Positions 7,804 to 15,981 are shown, counted from the stretch's first letter. The stretch is DNA of 58,648 nt from Anaerolineae bacterium (GCA_016926595.1 JAFGOG010000428.1:1-58648); one strand, 5' to 3'. The notes: a model not told the origin generated them from the sequence alone. Translations and numbers: made by a program.

Positions 7804-9048
7804 TCACGATCTCTGATCTCCCCGGCACAGCTCGCTCAAAAGCCGCGCTGGCCGGTCAGGTGGCTCTGTCTGCCGAGCAGCCCAAGCCGCAAGGGCCAGA
7901 GCCGTCACATCACCTCCGCCGCGCCCCAGGTCGGTCCGGTTGACCACACCCGGTACGCCAGTTGGGCGCAAACGCCCAACCTCAGGATAGCGGGCAAAGT
8001 GAAGCCGTTGGCTCCAGGCTAGAGTGCGGAGCGCCTCGGCAATGTCCGGTACAAGACTACCCCCTCCAAGCAAGACGAGGCGGTGCGGCAGTGGCTCATC
8101 CTGGTTCAGGCGCGCCAGCGCCGTCTCGGTCTCGGCCAGCCACTCCTGCACTGCAGGCCCTAGCGACTGTTTGATCTGAGCAGCAGCCTCGCCAGTCAGC
8201 CGCCCGCCACCGTAAGCACGCTTGATCTGCTCCGCCTTATCGGGCGTTATCCCCCATTTTTGGATCAGCACTCGAGTCAGCGCCGCCCCGCCGCTGGACA
8301 GCGAATCGATCGCCGTCGGCCGGCCAGCCTGACAACAGATCAGATCGGTCGTCCTGCTGCCTATGTCTATTAGAACAACCCGCGGCTCGGCCAGACTAGC
8401 CGCGACCGCCAGCGGCGCTGCAGCTAAGGTCAATGCCGAGAACTCGAGCCGACTGGCTATTTCACACCAAGTGTTGATCGTCTCCAACTGAGCCAGAGCT
8501 GTGAAAACCGTCGCCCTCAAGTCCCTGCCCTTGAACCCCACCGGGTCGGTCACTCCATGGCCGTCCACATTCAGTGCCACCACCGCCGAATCTACCAGCC
8601 GCCAGGCAGAACCCTCACCCCCTATGCTTGACTGCCCCCGCAACCCAGTTATCCGGCCAGCCGCCAAGCGCACCGCCCGGCCAAGAAGGCCGGCCAATTC
8701 ACGCTCGTCGATAGACCGTTCAGGCTGCGAGCGACGCTGTGCGACCGGCGGCGCCCATCCCTGAAGCTGCGAAGCCGGCAGCCCGACAACCATCTGGTCG
8801 GCCATCAGCCACTGTCCGGCTCTGTCCTGGGCCATCTCCTCCGCCTGTGACAATGCCCCCTCGATGGCCAAGGCCAGCGACAGCACGCCCGGCTCAGAGC
8901 CGGTCACAGACGGGGCCTCGGCCCAACCCCACACTGTCGCCTGCCTGCCCTGCACTTCGGCAATCAGGACCCGCAGGGTCGTGGTTCCTGGGTCCACGAC
9001 ACAAAAGCATGACGGCTTTTGCCGTCCTTTACGACTTTTTGTTTTCAC
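7804..9048 (-). CDS. FtsA/PilM-like actin-fold ATPase
   Basis: 414 residues with the actin-like ATPase pattern. The phosphate-1 loop is CVVDPGTTTLRVLIAEV near the N-terminus. The middle SHS2-type region is reduced. The phosphate-2 loop is VVLIDIGSRTTDLICC around residue 235, followed by SSGGAALTRVLIQ. The adenosine motif is LVLLGGGSLVPDIAEAL near 340. FtsA and PilM members bind a membrane partner and polymerise; here the partner may be the single-span baseplate-J-like protein encoded next, one base away. Neither ftsZ nor pil genes are adjacent. The start is GTG at 9048, overlapping the alaS stop by one base (TAGTG). Confidence 0.75.
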   Translation of the reverse strand: MKTKSRKGRQKPSCFCVVDPGTTTLRVLIAEVQGRQATVWGWAEAPSVTGSEPGVLSLALAIEGALSQAEEMAQDRAGQWLMADQMVVGLPASQLQGWAPPVAQRRSQPERSIDERELAGLLGRAVRLAAGRITGLRGQSSIGGEGSAWRLVDSAVVALNVDGHGVTDPVGFKGRDLRATVFTALAQLETINTWCEIASRLEFSALTLAAAPLAVAASLAEPRVVLIDIGSRTTDLICCQAGRPTAIDSLSSGGAALTRVLIQKWGITPDKAEQIKRAYGGGRLTGEAAAQIKQSLGPAVQEWLAETETALARLNQDEPLPHRLVLLGGGSLVPDIAEALRTLAWSQRLHFARYPEVGRLRPTGVPGVVNRTDLGRGGGDVTALALAAWAARQTEPPDRPARLLSELCRGDQRS

Positions 9049-11810
9049 TACTGGCCATCAACCGGCCGCACGGCCTGCTCAACCAGCTTGGGCACCAGCG
9101 CCAGAGCCTCACCCAGGCGGCTCGGATCGCGGCCGCCGGCCTGGGCCAGGGTGGGGCGCCCGCCGCCGCCGCCGCCGACTACCTTGGCGACCTGCTGGAT
9201 CAACGCCCCGGCCTTGAGCCCACGCTCCACCAGGTCAGGCGTCACTGCCGCCACCAGGTTCGGCTTGCCATCGATGACCGCGCCCAGCACAATCACCACC
9301 GAGCCAAGCCGGTTGCGGCACCAATCGGTCATCTCCCGCAGCGTCTCCACATCAGACGCCTGGACCTGGCCAGCCAACACCTTGACTCCCGCTACCTCCT
9401 GGACCCCAAGTAGCAACGCCTCAAATTCCAGGCGGGCCATCCCCCGCCTCAAGTCGGCATTTTCCTTCTGCCGATCGTGAACCTCACCCATCAACCGCAG
9501 CACGGCGCGATCAACCTCTTCCGGCGGGCAACCCAAGTGCGTAGCCGCTGCATCTAGCACATTGAGCCGCTTCTGCACCAACTGGAATGCCGCGCGCCCG
9601 GTGACCGCCTCGATGCGCCTCACCCCAGCGCCAACGCTCCCCTCCGACACAATGCGGAACAGCCCGATTTCACCCGTCTGGTAGACGTGGTTGCCGCCGC
9701 AAAGCTCCTGGCTGAACGGCTCGCCCGGATCGCCGATCCGGATCACACGCACCTGGTCGGCATACTTTTCACCAAACAAGGCCATCGCCCCCCCAGCGAC
9801 CGCCTCCTTGTAGCTCGTGTGCGCCACTTCTAGCGGATAGTTGGCCAGGATGGCATCGTTAACTGACTGCTCTACCGCGTCCAGCTCCTCTTGGGTCAGC
9901 ATCACCCCGTGGGTAAAGTCAAAGCGCAGCCGATCCGGCGCTACCAGTGAGCCGGCCTGTTGGACATGCTCGCCCAGGATATAGCGCAGCTCGCTGTGCA
10001 ACAGGTGCGTAGCCGTATGATTGCGGGCAATGTCCATCCTCCGCTCCGCATCGACCACCGCCCACACAGCATCGCCGACCTGCGGCCGGCCACCGGTCAC
10101 CCGCCCGCTGTGCACGATCAGGCCCGGCACCGGCTGGCGCATATCCGATACCTCGATCTCCCACCGTGGCTCCTGTTCGCCCTCGTTGTAGCGAGCGATT
10201 GTCCCCGTATCCGCCATCTGGCCGCCGCTCTCCACGTAAAACGGCGTGGCCGCCAGCACAACTTCGACCTCATCGCCTTCGCCTGCCTGTGTCACCGGCT
10301 GCCCATCGTGCAGCATTGCCAACACCATTGTCTCCAACTCGACGGCTTCTCGACACAAATGCTCGACCCCGTCCGGCCCAAGCCCGCCCTGCGCCCTCAA
10401 AGCCTCCAGCAGCCGGACATAGCCCTCCAGCTCCTTGCCGTCAGTCAACACAAACTGCTGCATCGCCCGACCCCGCGCCCGCTGCTCCTCCAGCGCCGCC
10501 TTGAAGCCGACCTCGTCCACCGAAAAGCCGCGCTCCGCCCCCACATCCTTGGTCAGATCCAGTGGAAAGCCAAACGTATCGTACAACCGGAACGCCTCAC
10601 CACCAGGGATCACCTTTTCGTCCTGCTCCTGGAACCCCGCCATGATCTCGTCGAGCAGCGCCAGCCCCACGCCCAAAGTACGCTGGAATCGTTCCTCCTC
10701 TTGGCGGATCACATTCAGGATAAAGTCCCGGCGCCGACGCAGGTCGGTGTAGTGGCCGCCCATTACCTCGATCACCGTCTTGGCCACCTCGCCCAGGAAA
10801 GGTTCTGCAAAGCCGACCTTGCGCCCAAAGCGGGCTGCCCGGCGCAGGATCATGCGCAGCACATAGTTACGCCCTTCGTTGCCCGGGATCACCCCATCGC
10901 CCACCAGGAAGGTCACGCTCCGCCCATGGTCGGCAATGATCCGATAGGAGGTCCTGTTCCTGGCCGCCTCCTCATCGCTGTGGCCGAGCAGCTCCTGGAT
11001 CCGCCGCAAGATCGGGATGAACAGGTCGGTGTCATAGTTGGCCAGTACCCCCTGCGAGATGGCCGTCACTCGATCCAACCCCATCCCGGTGTCGATGTGC
11101 CTGGCCGGTAGTGGGTGCAGCTCGCCCTGGGCATCGCGGTCATATTGGATAAACACCAGGTTCCAGATCTCGAGATAGCGGTTGCAGTCGCCGTTGACCC
11201 GGCACACGTGGCCGGGCACTCCCTGCCTATTGCAGTGCTCAGGCCCGCGGTCATAATGGATTTCGCTGCACGGGCCACACGGACCGGTCGGCCCCATCGA
11301 CCAAAAGTTGTCCTTACGCCCAGAGCGCAGGACATGATCGCGGGCAATGTCGGTCTCGTTCAGCCAGTGGGTCATCGCCTCTTCGTCCCATGGCAACGTG
11401 CCCTGATCGTCTTCAAAGACGGTAGTCCATAACAGATCCTTGTCCATGCCCCACACGCCCGTCACCAACTCCCAAGCCCAGGCAATCGCCTCCCGCTTGT
11501 AATAATCGCCGAAGGACCAGTTGCCCAGCATCTCAAAGAAGGTGTGGTGGTAGGGCGAGATGCCCACTTCTTCCAGATCGTTCAGGTGGCCCGATACCCG
11601 CATGCATTTTTGGGCATCGGTCACGCGCCGGGCGCGCGGTTCCTCCAGCCCAAGAAAGATATTCTTGAACTGGTTCATCCCGGCGTTGGTCAGCAGCAGC
11701 GTCGGATCGCCCACCGGCACAAGTGAGGCGCTGGGCACGATCAGGTGGTCTTTACTAGCAAAAAAGTCGAGAAAACTCTGGCGTAATTCAGCGCCGGTCA
11801 TCCTCTTCAT
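9048..11810 (-). CDS. alaS: Alanyl-tRNA synthetase
   Basis: A 920-residue class II synthetase that charges tRNA-Ala. Motif 1 is seen around NAGMNQFKNIFLG and motif 2 around RARRVTDAQKCMR. The editing domain has the zinc/mischarging motif NHTATHLLHSEL with the later Cys-His cluster SQELCGGNHVYQTGEIG. The C-terminal oligomerisation/C-Ala domain ends in a Gly-rich VVGGGGGGRPTLAQAGG. All parts are in order and full length. The ATG at 11810 begins METMTGAEL-like (MKRMTGAELRQSFLDFF). It is the first gene of a six-gene operon with a clear promoter at 11876-11904. The leader is only about 58 bases, too short for a T-box. Confidence 0.97.
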   Translation of the reverse strand: MKRMTGAELRQSFLDFFASKDHLIVPSASLVPVGDPTLLLTNAGMNQFKNIFLGLEEPRARRVTDAQKCMRVSGHLNDLEEVGISPYHHTFFEMLGNWSFGDYYKREAIAWAWELVTGVWGMDKDLLWTTVFEDDQGTLPWDEEAMTHWLNETDIARDHVLRSGRKDNFWSMGPTGPCGPCSEIHYDRGPEHCNRQGVPGHVCRVNGDCNRYLEIWNLVFIQYDRDAQGELHPLPARHIDTGMGLDRVTAISQGVLANYDTDLFIPILRRIQELLGHSDEEAARNRTSYRIIADHGRSVTFLVGDGVIPGNEGRNYVLRMILRRAARFGRKVGFAEPFLGEVAKTVIEVMGGHYTDLRRRRDFILNVIRQEEERFQRTLGVGLALLDEIMAGFQEQDEKVIPGGEAFRLYDTFGFPLDLTKDVGAERGFSVDEVGFKAALEEQRARGRAMQQFVLTDGKELEGYVRLLEALRAQGGLGPDGVEHLCREAVELETMVLAMLHDGQPVTQAGEGDEVEVVLAATPFYVESGGQMADTGTIARYNEGEQEPRWEIEVSDMRQPVPGLIVHSGRVTGGRPQVGDAVWAVVDAERRMDIARNHTATHLLHSELRYILGEHVQQAGSLVAPDRLRFDFTHGVMLTQEELDAVEQSVNDAILANYPLEVAHTSYKEAVAGGAMALFGEKYADQVRVIRIGDPGEPFSQELCGGNHVYQTGEIGLFRIVSEGSVGAGVRRIEAVTGRAAFQLVQKRLNVLDAAATHLGCPPEEVDRAVLRLMGEVHDRQKENADLRRGMARLEFEALLLGVQEVAGVKVLAGQVQASDVETLREMTDWCRNRLGSVVIVLGAVIDGKPNLVAAVTPDLVERGLKAGALIQQVAKVVGGGGGGRPTLAQAGGRDPSRLGEALALVPKLVEQAVRPVDGQ

Positions 11811-11875
11811 ACAGATCCTACCTCTTGAGAACGTCGTCTGCCCGCCGGCAGGGTCCGGCCGGCAAGTCAGCGGCC

Positions 11876-11904
11876 ATTGTACTGTAAGTCAAGGCAGATG
11901 TCAA
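11876..11904 (-). promoter_or_regulatory. Promoter of the alaS operon
   Basis: On the minus strand a perfect TTGACA (11904-11899) and a TACAAT (11881-11876) are separated by 17 bases. The predicted start point is near 11868, about 58 bases upstream of alaS. No other promoter of this strength is seen down to 3541, in line with one six-gene transcript. Confidence 0.75.
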
Positions 11905-11987
11905 AAACAGCGGGAGCAGTCAGGTATGGGAAAGGACAGGTATCGGCGCTGCGGCCACTCGCCAGCGAGCTCCGCCGGCCCGGCCTC

Positions 11988-12746
11988 TCAGCGCCTGCCG
12001 ACCGGGGCAAGGTAGAGCGTAAATTCCTCGTCGCCGTCCACACCTAAAAGCCGGTCGCACGCCTCCTGATGATAGGCGGCGATGGCGCAGGTGCCCAGGC
12101 CGAGGCTCTCGCAGGCCAGGTACAGGTTCTGGCACACGTGACCGGCGTCAAGGGCGATCACCTTGTGCGCTGCCAGGTCGTAACGCCATTCCATACGGGC
12201 CGGGATGGCTGTCCAGAAAAAGGTCACGGCGGCGAGCGCGACAAACCGCTGCCCCAGGCAGGCGACCGCGGCGTGCTGCCCGATCTGCGGGTCGATGAGC
12301 AGTTGCGCCAGTTGGCCGTCGAAGGGCAGATAGCGGTACAGCCCGGCCGGCAGCCCCTCAACGCGGCTGACTACCAGGTAGGTCTCAAAAGCGTGACGGG
12401 CCCCCGCGGAAGGCACACTCCGGCGCGCGCTGATCGGGTTCAACATCTGGCGTACCCCCTGCGTCGCCCACAGTAGGGCGGCTAACTCCTCCAGCGTAAG
12501 CGGGGCGGGGTCGTAGTGGCGCACGCTTTCCCGGCGGGCGATCGCCTCGCCCACCGCCATCCGCCCCAGCCGGGCCAGGGCTGCCCGCCCATCGGGAAGG
12601 TCGATGCGGACGGCATCCGGTGGACAGGGCGCCTGCAGCGGCGGAGGCGGCAGGCCCCGGTTCTGGTCGGTCCGGACAAAATCGATCTGCTGCCGGATCG
12701 AGTCCTTCAGAAAGGAGCGGTTCGCTTCGAAATGCGGGTCAGGCAT
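11988..12746 (-). CDS. SagB-type nitroreductase family dehydrogenase
   Basis: 252 residues from the ATG at 12746. FMN-dependent nitroreductase fold: the entry segment AIARRESVRHYDPAPLTLEELAALLWATQG is characteristic of SagB/ThcOx-type proteins (shown here in pieces: RRESVRHYD, LEELAALLWATQG). It is followed by RSVPSAGARHAFETYLVV and GLPAGLYRYLPFDGQL, and ends with the NLYLACESLGLGTCAIAAYH motif. In peptide toxins SagB oxidises azolines to azoles, but here no YcaO cyclodehydratase or precursor peptide is adjacent, so the substrate is unknown. The start is set by the promoter at 12793-12821: longer in-frame starts would lie within or upstream of the -10 box. It diverges from the LCP gene. Confidence 0.87.
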   Translation of the reverse strand: MPDPHFEANRSFLKDSIRQQIDFVRTDQNRGLPPPPLQAPCPPDAVRIDLPDGRAALARLGRMAVGEAIARRESVRHYDPAPLTLEELAALLWATQGVRQMLNPISARRSVPSAGARHAFETYLVVSRVEGLPAGLYRYLPFDGQLAQLLIDPQIGQHAAVACLGQRFVALAAVTFFWTAIPARMEWRYDLAAHKVIALDAGHVCQNLYLACESLGLGTCAIAAYHQEACDRLLGVDGDEEFTLYLAPVGRR

Positions 12747-12792
12747 AACCAAAACCTCTCTCGGATGAGTATTCTCCCCTCTCTCCCACCGC

Positions 12793-12821
12793 ATTGTACA
12801 CCCAACCACGCTCCAGGTCAA
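12793..12821 (-). promoter_or_regulatory. Promoter of the SagB-type gene
   Basis: Minus-strand TTGACC (12821-12816), 17-base spacer, TACAAT (12798-12793). The start point would be near 12786, leaving a leader of about 40 bases before the ATG at 12746. It is back to back with the promoter of the LCP gene (12829-12857); the two -35 boxes are only 7 bases apart, so one bound protein could affect both. Confidence 0.65.
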
Positions 12822-12828
12822 CACCGCC

Positions 12829-12857
12829 TTGACCCTGCCGGGCGTCTGTGCTAGAAT
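12829..12857 (+). promoter_or_regulatory. Promoter of the LytR-CpsA-Psr gene
   Basis: Plus-strand TTGACC (12829-12834), 17-base spacer, TAGAAT (12852-12857). The predicted start point is at about 12864, which is exactly where an ATG opens a 19-codon reading frame that ends at the LCP start. Confidence 0.65.
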
Positions 12858-12863
12858 GCCACA

Positions 12864-12923
12864 ATGGCCGACATGCAGTTGATCCAACCCTTTAAGCGCT
12901 GCTCTTGCGGGGCGCGCCGGTGA
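12864..12923 (+). CDS. Possible leaderless upstream minigene (19 codons)
   Basis: An ATG at the predicted transcription start opens MADMQLIQPFKRCSCGARR and stops at TGA 12921-12923. That stop overlaps the GTG start of the LCP gene as GTGA. Translation of a leaderless mRNA could therefore couple to the LCP gene, which has no strong ribosome-binding site of its own. The peptide has no recognisable family. This is an inference from spacing only. Confidence 0.3.
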   Translation: MADMQLIQPFKRCSCGARR

Positions 12924-13936
12924 AGCAAAAAGTGTGGGTGCCCGCCCCTCCCACCAATCGCCAGGTCCCCGGGGAAAGGCGCCGCGGTCCGGTGAGGCCG
13001 GCTACGGCGCCACGCCCACGGTCCAGGGGGCGCCAAAACCCGCTACTGGCAGCGTTGATCGTCATGGTGGGCCTGCTCGCCCTGTGCGGGATGGGGGTGG
13101 TGCTGAGCCCCAGTGTGCTGCTGCCAGGCCATGGCAGCCAGACCAACCTCATGCTGCTGGGCATCGACCGGCGAGAGGGGACAAGCTGGGCCTACCGCAC
13201 CGACACAATCCTCATCGTCACAGTCGGTGCAGGTAGTGGAATGACCGGCATACTGTCGATCCCCCGCGACTTGCAGGTAGAGATCCCGGGATATGGGCAG
13301 GATCGGATCAACACGGCCAACGTCTTTGGCTATCGGGAAGAGGATCCGGACGCCGGACCGGCCCTGCTGAAGGCAACCATCGAGGGCAATTTCAGCATCC
13401 CGATCGACGGCTACCTGATGATCGATTTTGACGCGTTCGTCCAAATGGTCGACGCGTTGGGCGGCGTCGACGTCGATGTGCCCGAAACCCTGCACGACAC
13501 CCGCTATCCCGATCCCAGACCCGCAGATCCCTATGCCTTCAAGACCGTCCATTTTGACGCCGGTTGGCAGCACATGGACGGTGCGCGAGCCCTTGAGTAT
13601 GCCCGCTCGCGGATGAGCACGACCGACTTTGACCGGGCCAAGAGGCAGCAGTTGATCCTGCTGGCGATCCGCAAAAAAGCATCGAGCGCCAGAGGGATCG
13701 CCCGCTGGCCCTCAGTGGCTGCAGCGATGATGGCCGGGATCAAGACCGACCTGAACGCGGGAGACCTGCTCGGCCTGGCTCTCCTGGCCGCACGGACCGA
13801 TCCATCCAACATCCAACAGGTGGTGGTCGAGTATCCGCTGGTGACCGGTTACGAGCGGGCAGATGGGGCGGCCGTGCAGCTGCCAAACTGGGATTTGATC
13901 AAGCCAGTCATAGAAGGGCTGTTCGGCTCTCGATAA
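12920..13936 (+). CDS. LytR-CpsA-Psr (LCP) family cell-wall polymer transferase
   Basis: About 338 residues from GTG 12920 (a TTG at 12905 would add five). A Pro/Arg-rich cytoplasmic tail of about 40 residues precedes one membrane span (LLAALIVMVGLLALCGMGVVL). The outer LCP domain then shows NLMLLGIDRREG, YRTDTILIVTV, GILSIPRDLQVEIPG, DRINTANVFG and the C-terminal YARSRMSTTDFDRAKRQQ with conserved Arg and Asp residues that bind the polyprenyl-pyrophosphate sugar. LCP enzymes attach secondary polymers (teichoic-acid-like or capsular) to peptidoglycan or proteins at the cell surface. It is transcribed alone from 12829-12857. Confidence 0.9.
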   Translation: MKQKVWVPAPPTNRQVPGERRRGPVRPATAPRPRSRGRQNPLLAALIVMVGLLALCGMGVVLSPSVLLPGHGSQTNLMLLGIDRREGTSWAYRTDTILIVTVGAGSGMTGILSIPRDLQVEIPGYGQDRINTANVFGYREEDPDAGPALLKATIEGNFSIPIDGYLMIDFDAFVQMVDALGGVDVDVPETLHDTRYPDPRPADPYAFKTVHFDAGWQHMDGARALEYARSRMSTTDFDRAKRQQLILLAIRKKASSARGIARWPSVAAAMMAGIKTDLNAGDLLGLALLAARTDPSNIQQVVVEYPLVTGYERADGAAVQLPNWDLIKPVIEGLFGSR

Positions 13937-13962
13937 GGGTAAGGAACAATCTCCCTAATCTA

Positions 13963-15684
13963 TCAGTTGTCGCGGGTAGCCAGCGGCAGGATGACGCGAT
14001 AGCCGTTCAACTGGCCATAGCCGTTGCTCCCCCAGCAAGTCCAGTAGCCATTGGTCCGCATCGCGCAGGTGTGCTGGCTGCCGGCGCTGACCTGGACATA
14101 GATCCCGACCGGCGGCGTAGCCTGTCCGGCGCCGTCGCTCCCCCAGCAGGCCAGCGTGCCGTCGGCCCGCAATGCGCAGTTGTGCTCAAAACCGGCGCTG
14201 ATCTGGCTGAAAGTACCGGGCGGCGGCGTGATCTGCCCGGCATAGTTGTCTCCCCAGCAGGTCAGCATGCCGTCAGTCCGCAGCCCGCAGGTGTGTACAA
14301 AGCCAGCGCTGACCTGGACGTATGTCCCGGCCGGCGGTGAGGCCTGTCCATGCGCGTTCCATCCCCAACAGGCCAGCGTGCCGTCAGTCCGCAGCCCGCA
14401 GGTATGCGCATAGCCGACGCTGACCTGGCTGAAGGTGCCGGCTGGCGGCGTGGATTGTCCGTCACCATTTCGCCCCCAGCAGACCGGCACGCCGTCGACC
14501 TGTAGTCCGCAGGAGTGGTAACCGCCAGCGCTGACCTGGTTAAAGATCCCAACCGGCGGCGAGGCCTGGCCGTCATCGTCACGCCCCCAACAGACCACCA
14601 CGCCGTCAGTCCGCAGCCCGCAAGTGTGCGAACTGCCGCCGCTGACCTGGACGTAGGTCCCGACCGGTGGTGTGGTCTGCCCAAAGTAGTCATGCCCCCA
14701 GCAAGCCACTGTACCATCGCTCCGCAGCCCGCAGGTATGGTCGCCGCCAGCGCTGACTCGCCGCTGGCTAAAGCTGCCGACCGGCGGCGTGGCTTGCCCG
14801 GTATAGTCGTCCCCCCAGCAAGCAAGTGTACCGTCGGTTCGCAGCCCGCAGGAATGATAGGAACCAGCGCTGATCCGACTGAAGATGCCAGCCGGTGGCG
14901 CCGACTGGCCGTAGGTGTTATCCCCCCAGCAGGCCACCGTGCCGTCGGTCCGTAGCGCGCAGGAGTGAATGCCGCCAGCGCTGACCTGGACGTAGGTTCC
15001 ACCCGGCGCCCCGATCTGCCCAAAGCCGTCGCTCCCCCAGCAGGCCAGCGTGCCATCAGTCCGCAATCCGCAGGTGTGATACCATCCCGCGCCGACCTGG
15101 CTGAAGGTGCCGGCCAGTGGCGTGGACTGACCGTGCATGTCGGACCCCCAGCAGGCTACCGTGCCATCGGTCGCCACCCCGCAAGTGTGAATCCAGCCGG
15201 CACTGACCTGGCTGAAGGTGCCGGCCGGCGGCGTGGCCTGATTGTCATCGTTCCACCCCCAGCAAGCCGGCGTGCCGTCGGTCCGCAGTCCGCAATTATG
15301 TGACTCACCCGCGCTGATCTGGACGTAGGTTCCGCTCGGCGGTGAGGCCTGGCCCTCGCTGTCGGACCCCCAGCAGGCCAGCGTGCCGTCTGCTTGCAGC
15401 CCGCAACTGTGCTCAAAGCCAGCGTTGACCTGGACATAGATCCCTTCCGGCGGCGCTGCCTGCCCTTGGCTGTTGTCCCCCCAACAGACCAGCGTCCCGT
15501 CGGTCCGTACCCCGCAGGAGTGCTGGCTGCCGGCGCTAAAGGTCTCAGGAAACCACGGCGAGCTAAGGGCCGTCTCTTCCGGCGCGGGCGCCGCCTCGCA
15601 GTGCATAGGCAGGGCCAGCAGCGTGGCGACGAGCACCATGCCCCAAACTGTCGTCACCCATCGAACGGAATGCTTTGCTGTCAT
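13963..15684 (-). CDS. Secreted RCC1-like repeat (beta-propeller) protein
   Basis: 573 residues. A signal peptide is visible (RWVTTVWGMVLVATLLALP, cleavage probably near MHCEAAPA). The rest is made of 14 tandem units of about 37 residues, each with the pattern SAGxxHxCGLRTDGTxxCWGxDxxGQxxPPxGT, related to RCC1 (regulator of chromosome condensation) blades. Every unit carries two Cys (in HTCGL and ACWG), so about 28 Cys in all, which suggests many disulphides outside the cell. The C-terminus reads YRVILPLATRDN, a kind of tail I associate with exported Chloroflexota proteins. Two RCC1-type propellers of seven blades are plausible. The start has a strong GGAGGAG site. Ligand and function are unknown. 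Confidence 0.82.
   Translation of the reverse strand: MTAKHSVRWVTTVWGMVLVATLLALPMHCEAAPAPEETALSSPWFPETFSAGSQHSCGVRTDGTLVCWGDNSQGQAAPPEGIYVQVNAGFEHSCGLQADGTLACWGSDSEGQASPPSGTYVQISAGESHNCGLRTDGTPACWGWNDDNQATPPAGTFSQVSAGWIHTCGVATDGTVACWGSDMHGQSTPLAGTFSQVGAGWYHTCGLRTDGTLACWGSDGFGQIGAPGGTYVQVSAGGIHSCALRTDGTVACWGDNTYGQSAPPAGIFSRISAGSYHSCGLRTDGTLACWGDDYTGQATPPVGSFSQRRVSAGGDHTCGLRSDGTVACWGHDYFGQTTPPVGTYVQVSGGSSHTCGLRTDGVVVCWGRDDDGQASPPVGIFNQVSAGGYHSCGLQVDGVPVCWGRNGDGQSTPPAGTFSQVSVGYAHTCGLRTDGTLACWGWNAHGQASPPAGTYVQVSAGFVHTCGLRTDGMLTCWGDNYAGQITPPPGTFSQISAGFEHNCALRADGTLACWGSDGAGQATPPVGIYVQVSAGSQHTCAMRTNGYWTCWGSNGYGQLNGYRVILPLATRDN
14010..15540. repeat. Intragenic 111-bp tandem repeats of the RCC1-like gene
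   Basis: The repeated protein unit of about 37 residues is encoded by DNA repeats of about 111 bp that remain similar at the nucleotide level (recurrent CCGTCGGTCCGCAGxCCGCA, GCGCTGACCTGG and CCCCAGCA blocks). Such similarity allows recombination and repeat-number change. Confidence 0.75.
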
Positions 15685-15709
15685 CCCCTCTCCTCCTTGA
15701 CCATATTCA

Positions 15710-15757
15710 GAGATTCCGCCCCACGCTTACCGAGCTCCGCAAAGCGATCTGAATCTC
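15710..15757 (-). promoter_or_regulatory. Structured 5' leader of the RCC1-like gene
   Basis: In the leader RNA a 7-bp outer stem (GAGATTC with GAATCTC) encloses a 5-bp inner stem (CGCTT with AAGCG) and a 13-base apical loop with a self-complementary GAGCTC. The structure ends about 10 bases before the ribosome-binding site, so it could control translation. It does not match any riboswitch consensus that I recall. Confidence 0.4.
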
Positions 15758-15821
15758 CGTGGCAATAGCCAGAATCGTTCCAACAGCCGCGTACATCGGC
15801 CTGACCACACCGCGCGCCTCT

Positions 15822-15851
15822 ATTATACTCCCAGTCACCGAAAAGGCCCAA
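15822..15851 (-). promoter_or_regulatory. Putative promoter of the RCC1-like gene
   Basis: Minus-strand TATAAT (15827-15822) is perfect. The -35 candidate TTGGGC (15851-15846) lies 18 bases upstream and matches only in its first half. The resulting leader would be about 130 bases and would contain the stem structure at 15710-15757. Confidence 0.4.
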
Positions 15852-15935
15852 ACACCGATTCATAAGCCGCGATGCCCCCCTTGTAGCGCAGCGGAGATAA
15901 GAGCTATCGGCCATGTGACATGCCGGTAATCCGAT

Positions 15936-15964
15936 TTGACAAATCCTCAATGATGCAGTATTCT
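15936..15964 (+). promoter_or_regulatory. Promoter of the padR operon
   Basis: TTGACA (15936-15941), 17-base spacer, TATTCT (15959-15964). The start point would fall near 15971, inside the dyad at 15963-15981, which fits negative autoregulation by the PadR protein encoded 28 bases downstream. Confidence 0.6.
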
Positions 15965-15981
15965 ATATATAGAGTACTATA
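15963..15981. promoter_or_regulatory. Probable PadR operator
   Basis: The stretch contains a perfect 10-bp palindrome CTATATATAG (15963-15972) overlapping a second dyad TATAG-N4-CTATA (15968-15981). AT-rich dyads directly upstream of padR-type genes are typical autoregulatory sites. It covers the predicted transcription start. Confidence 0.5.

Noticed and set aside
11811..11868. T-box leader upstream of alaS
   Set aside because: The predicted leader is only about 58 bases, too short for a T-box, and no terminator/antiterminator pair is visible.
12747..12887. N-terminal extension of the SagB-type protein
   Set aside because: The extension crosses its own promoter (12793-12821).
14010..15540. 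CRISPR-like spacing in the 111-bp repeats
   Set aside because: The repeats code for RCC1-like units in one open frame, vary gradually and lack unique spacers.
15710..15820. Cyclic-di-GMP riboswitch upstream of the RCC1-like gene
   Set aside because: Some segments looked suggestive, but the conserved core of the class I element is not present.
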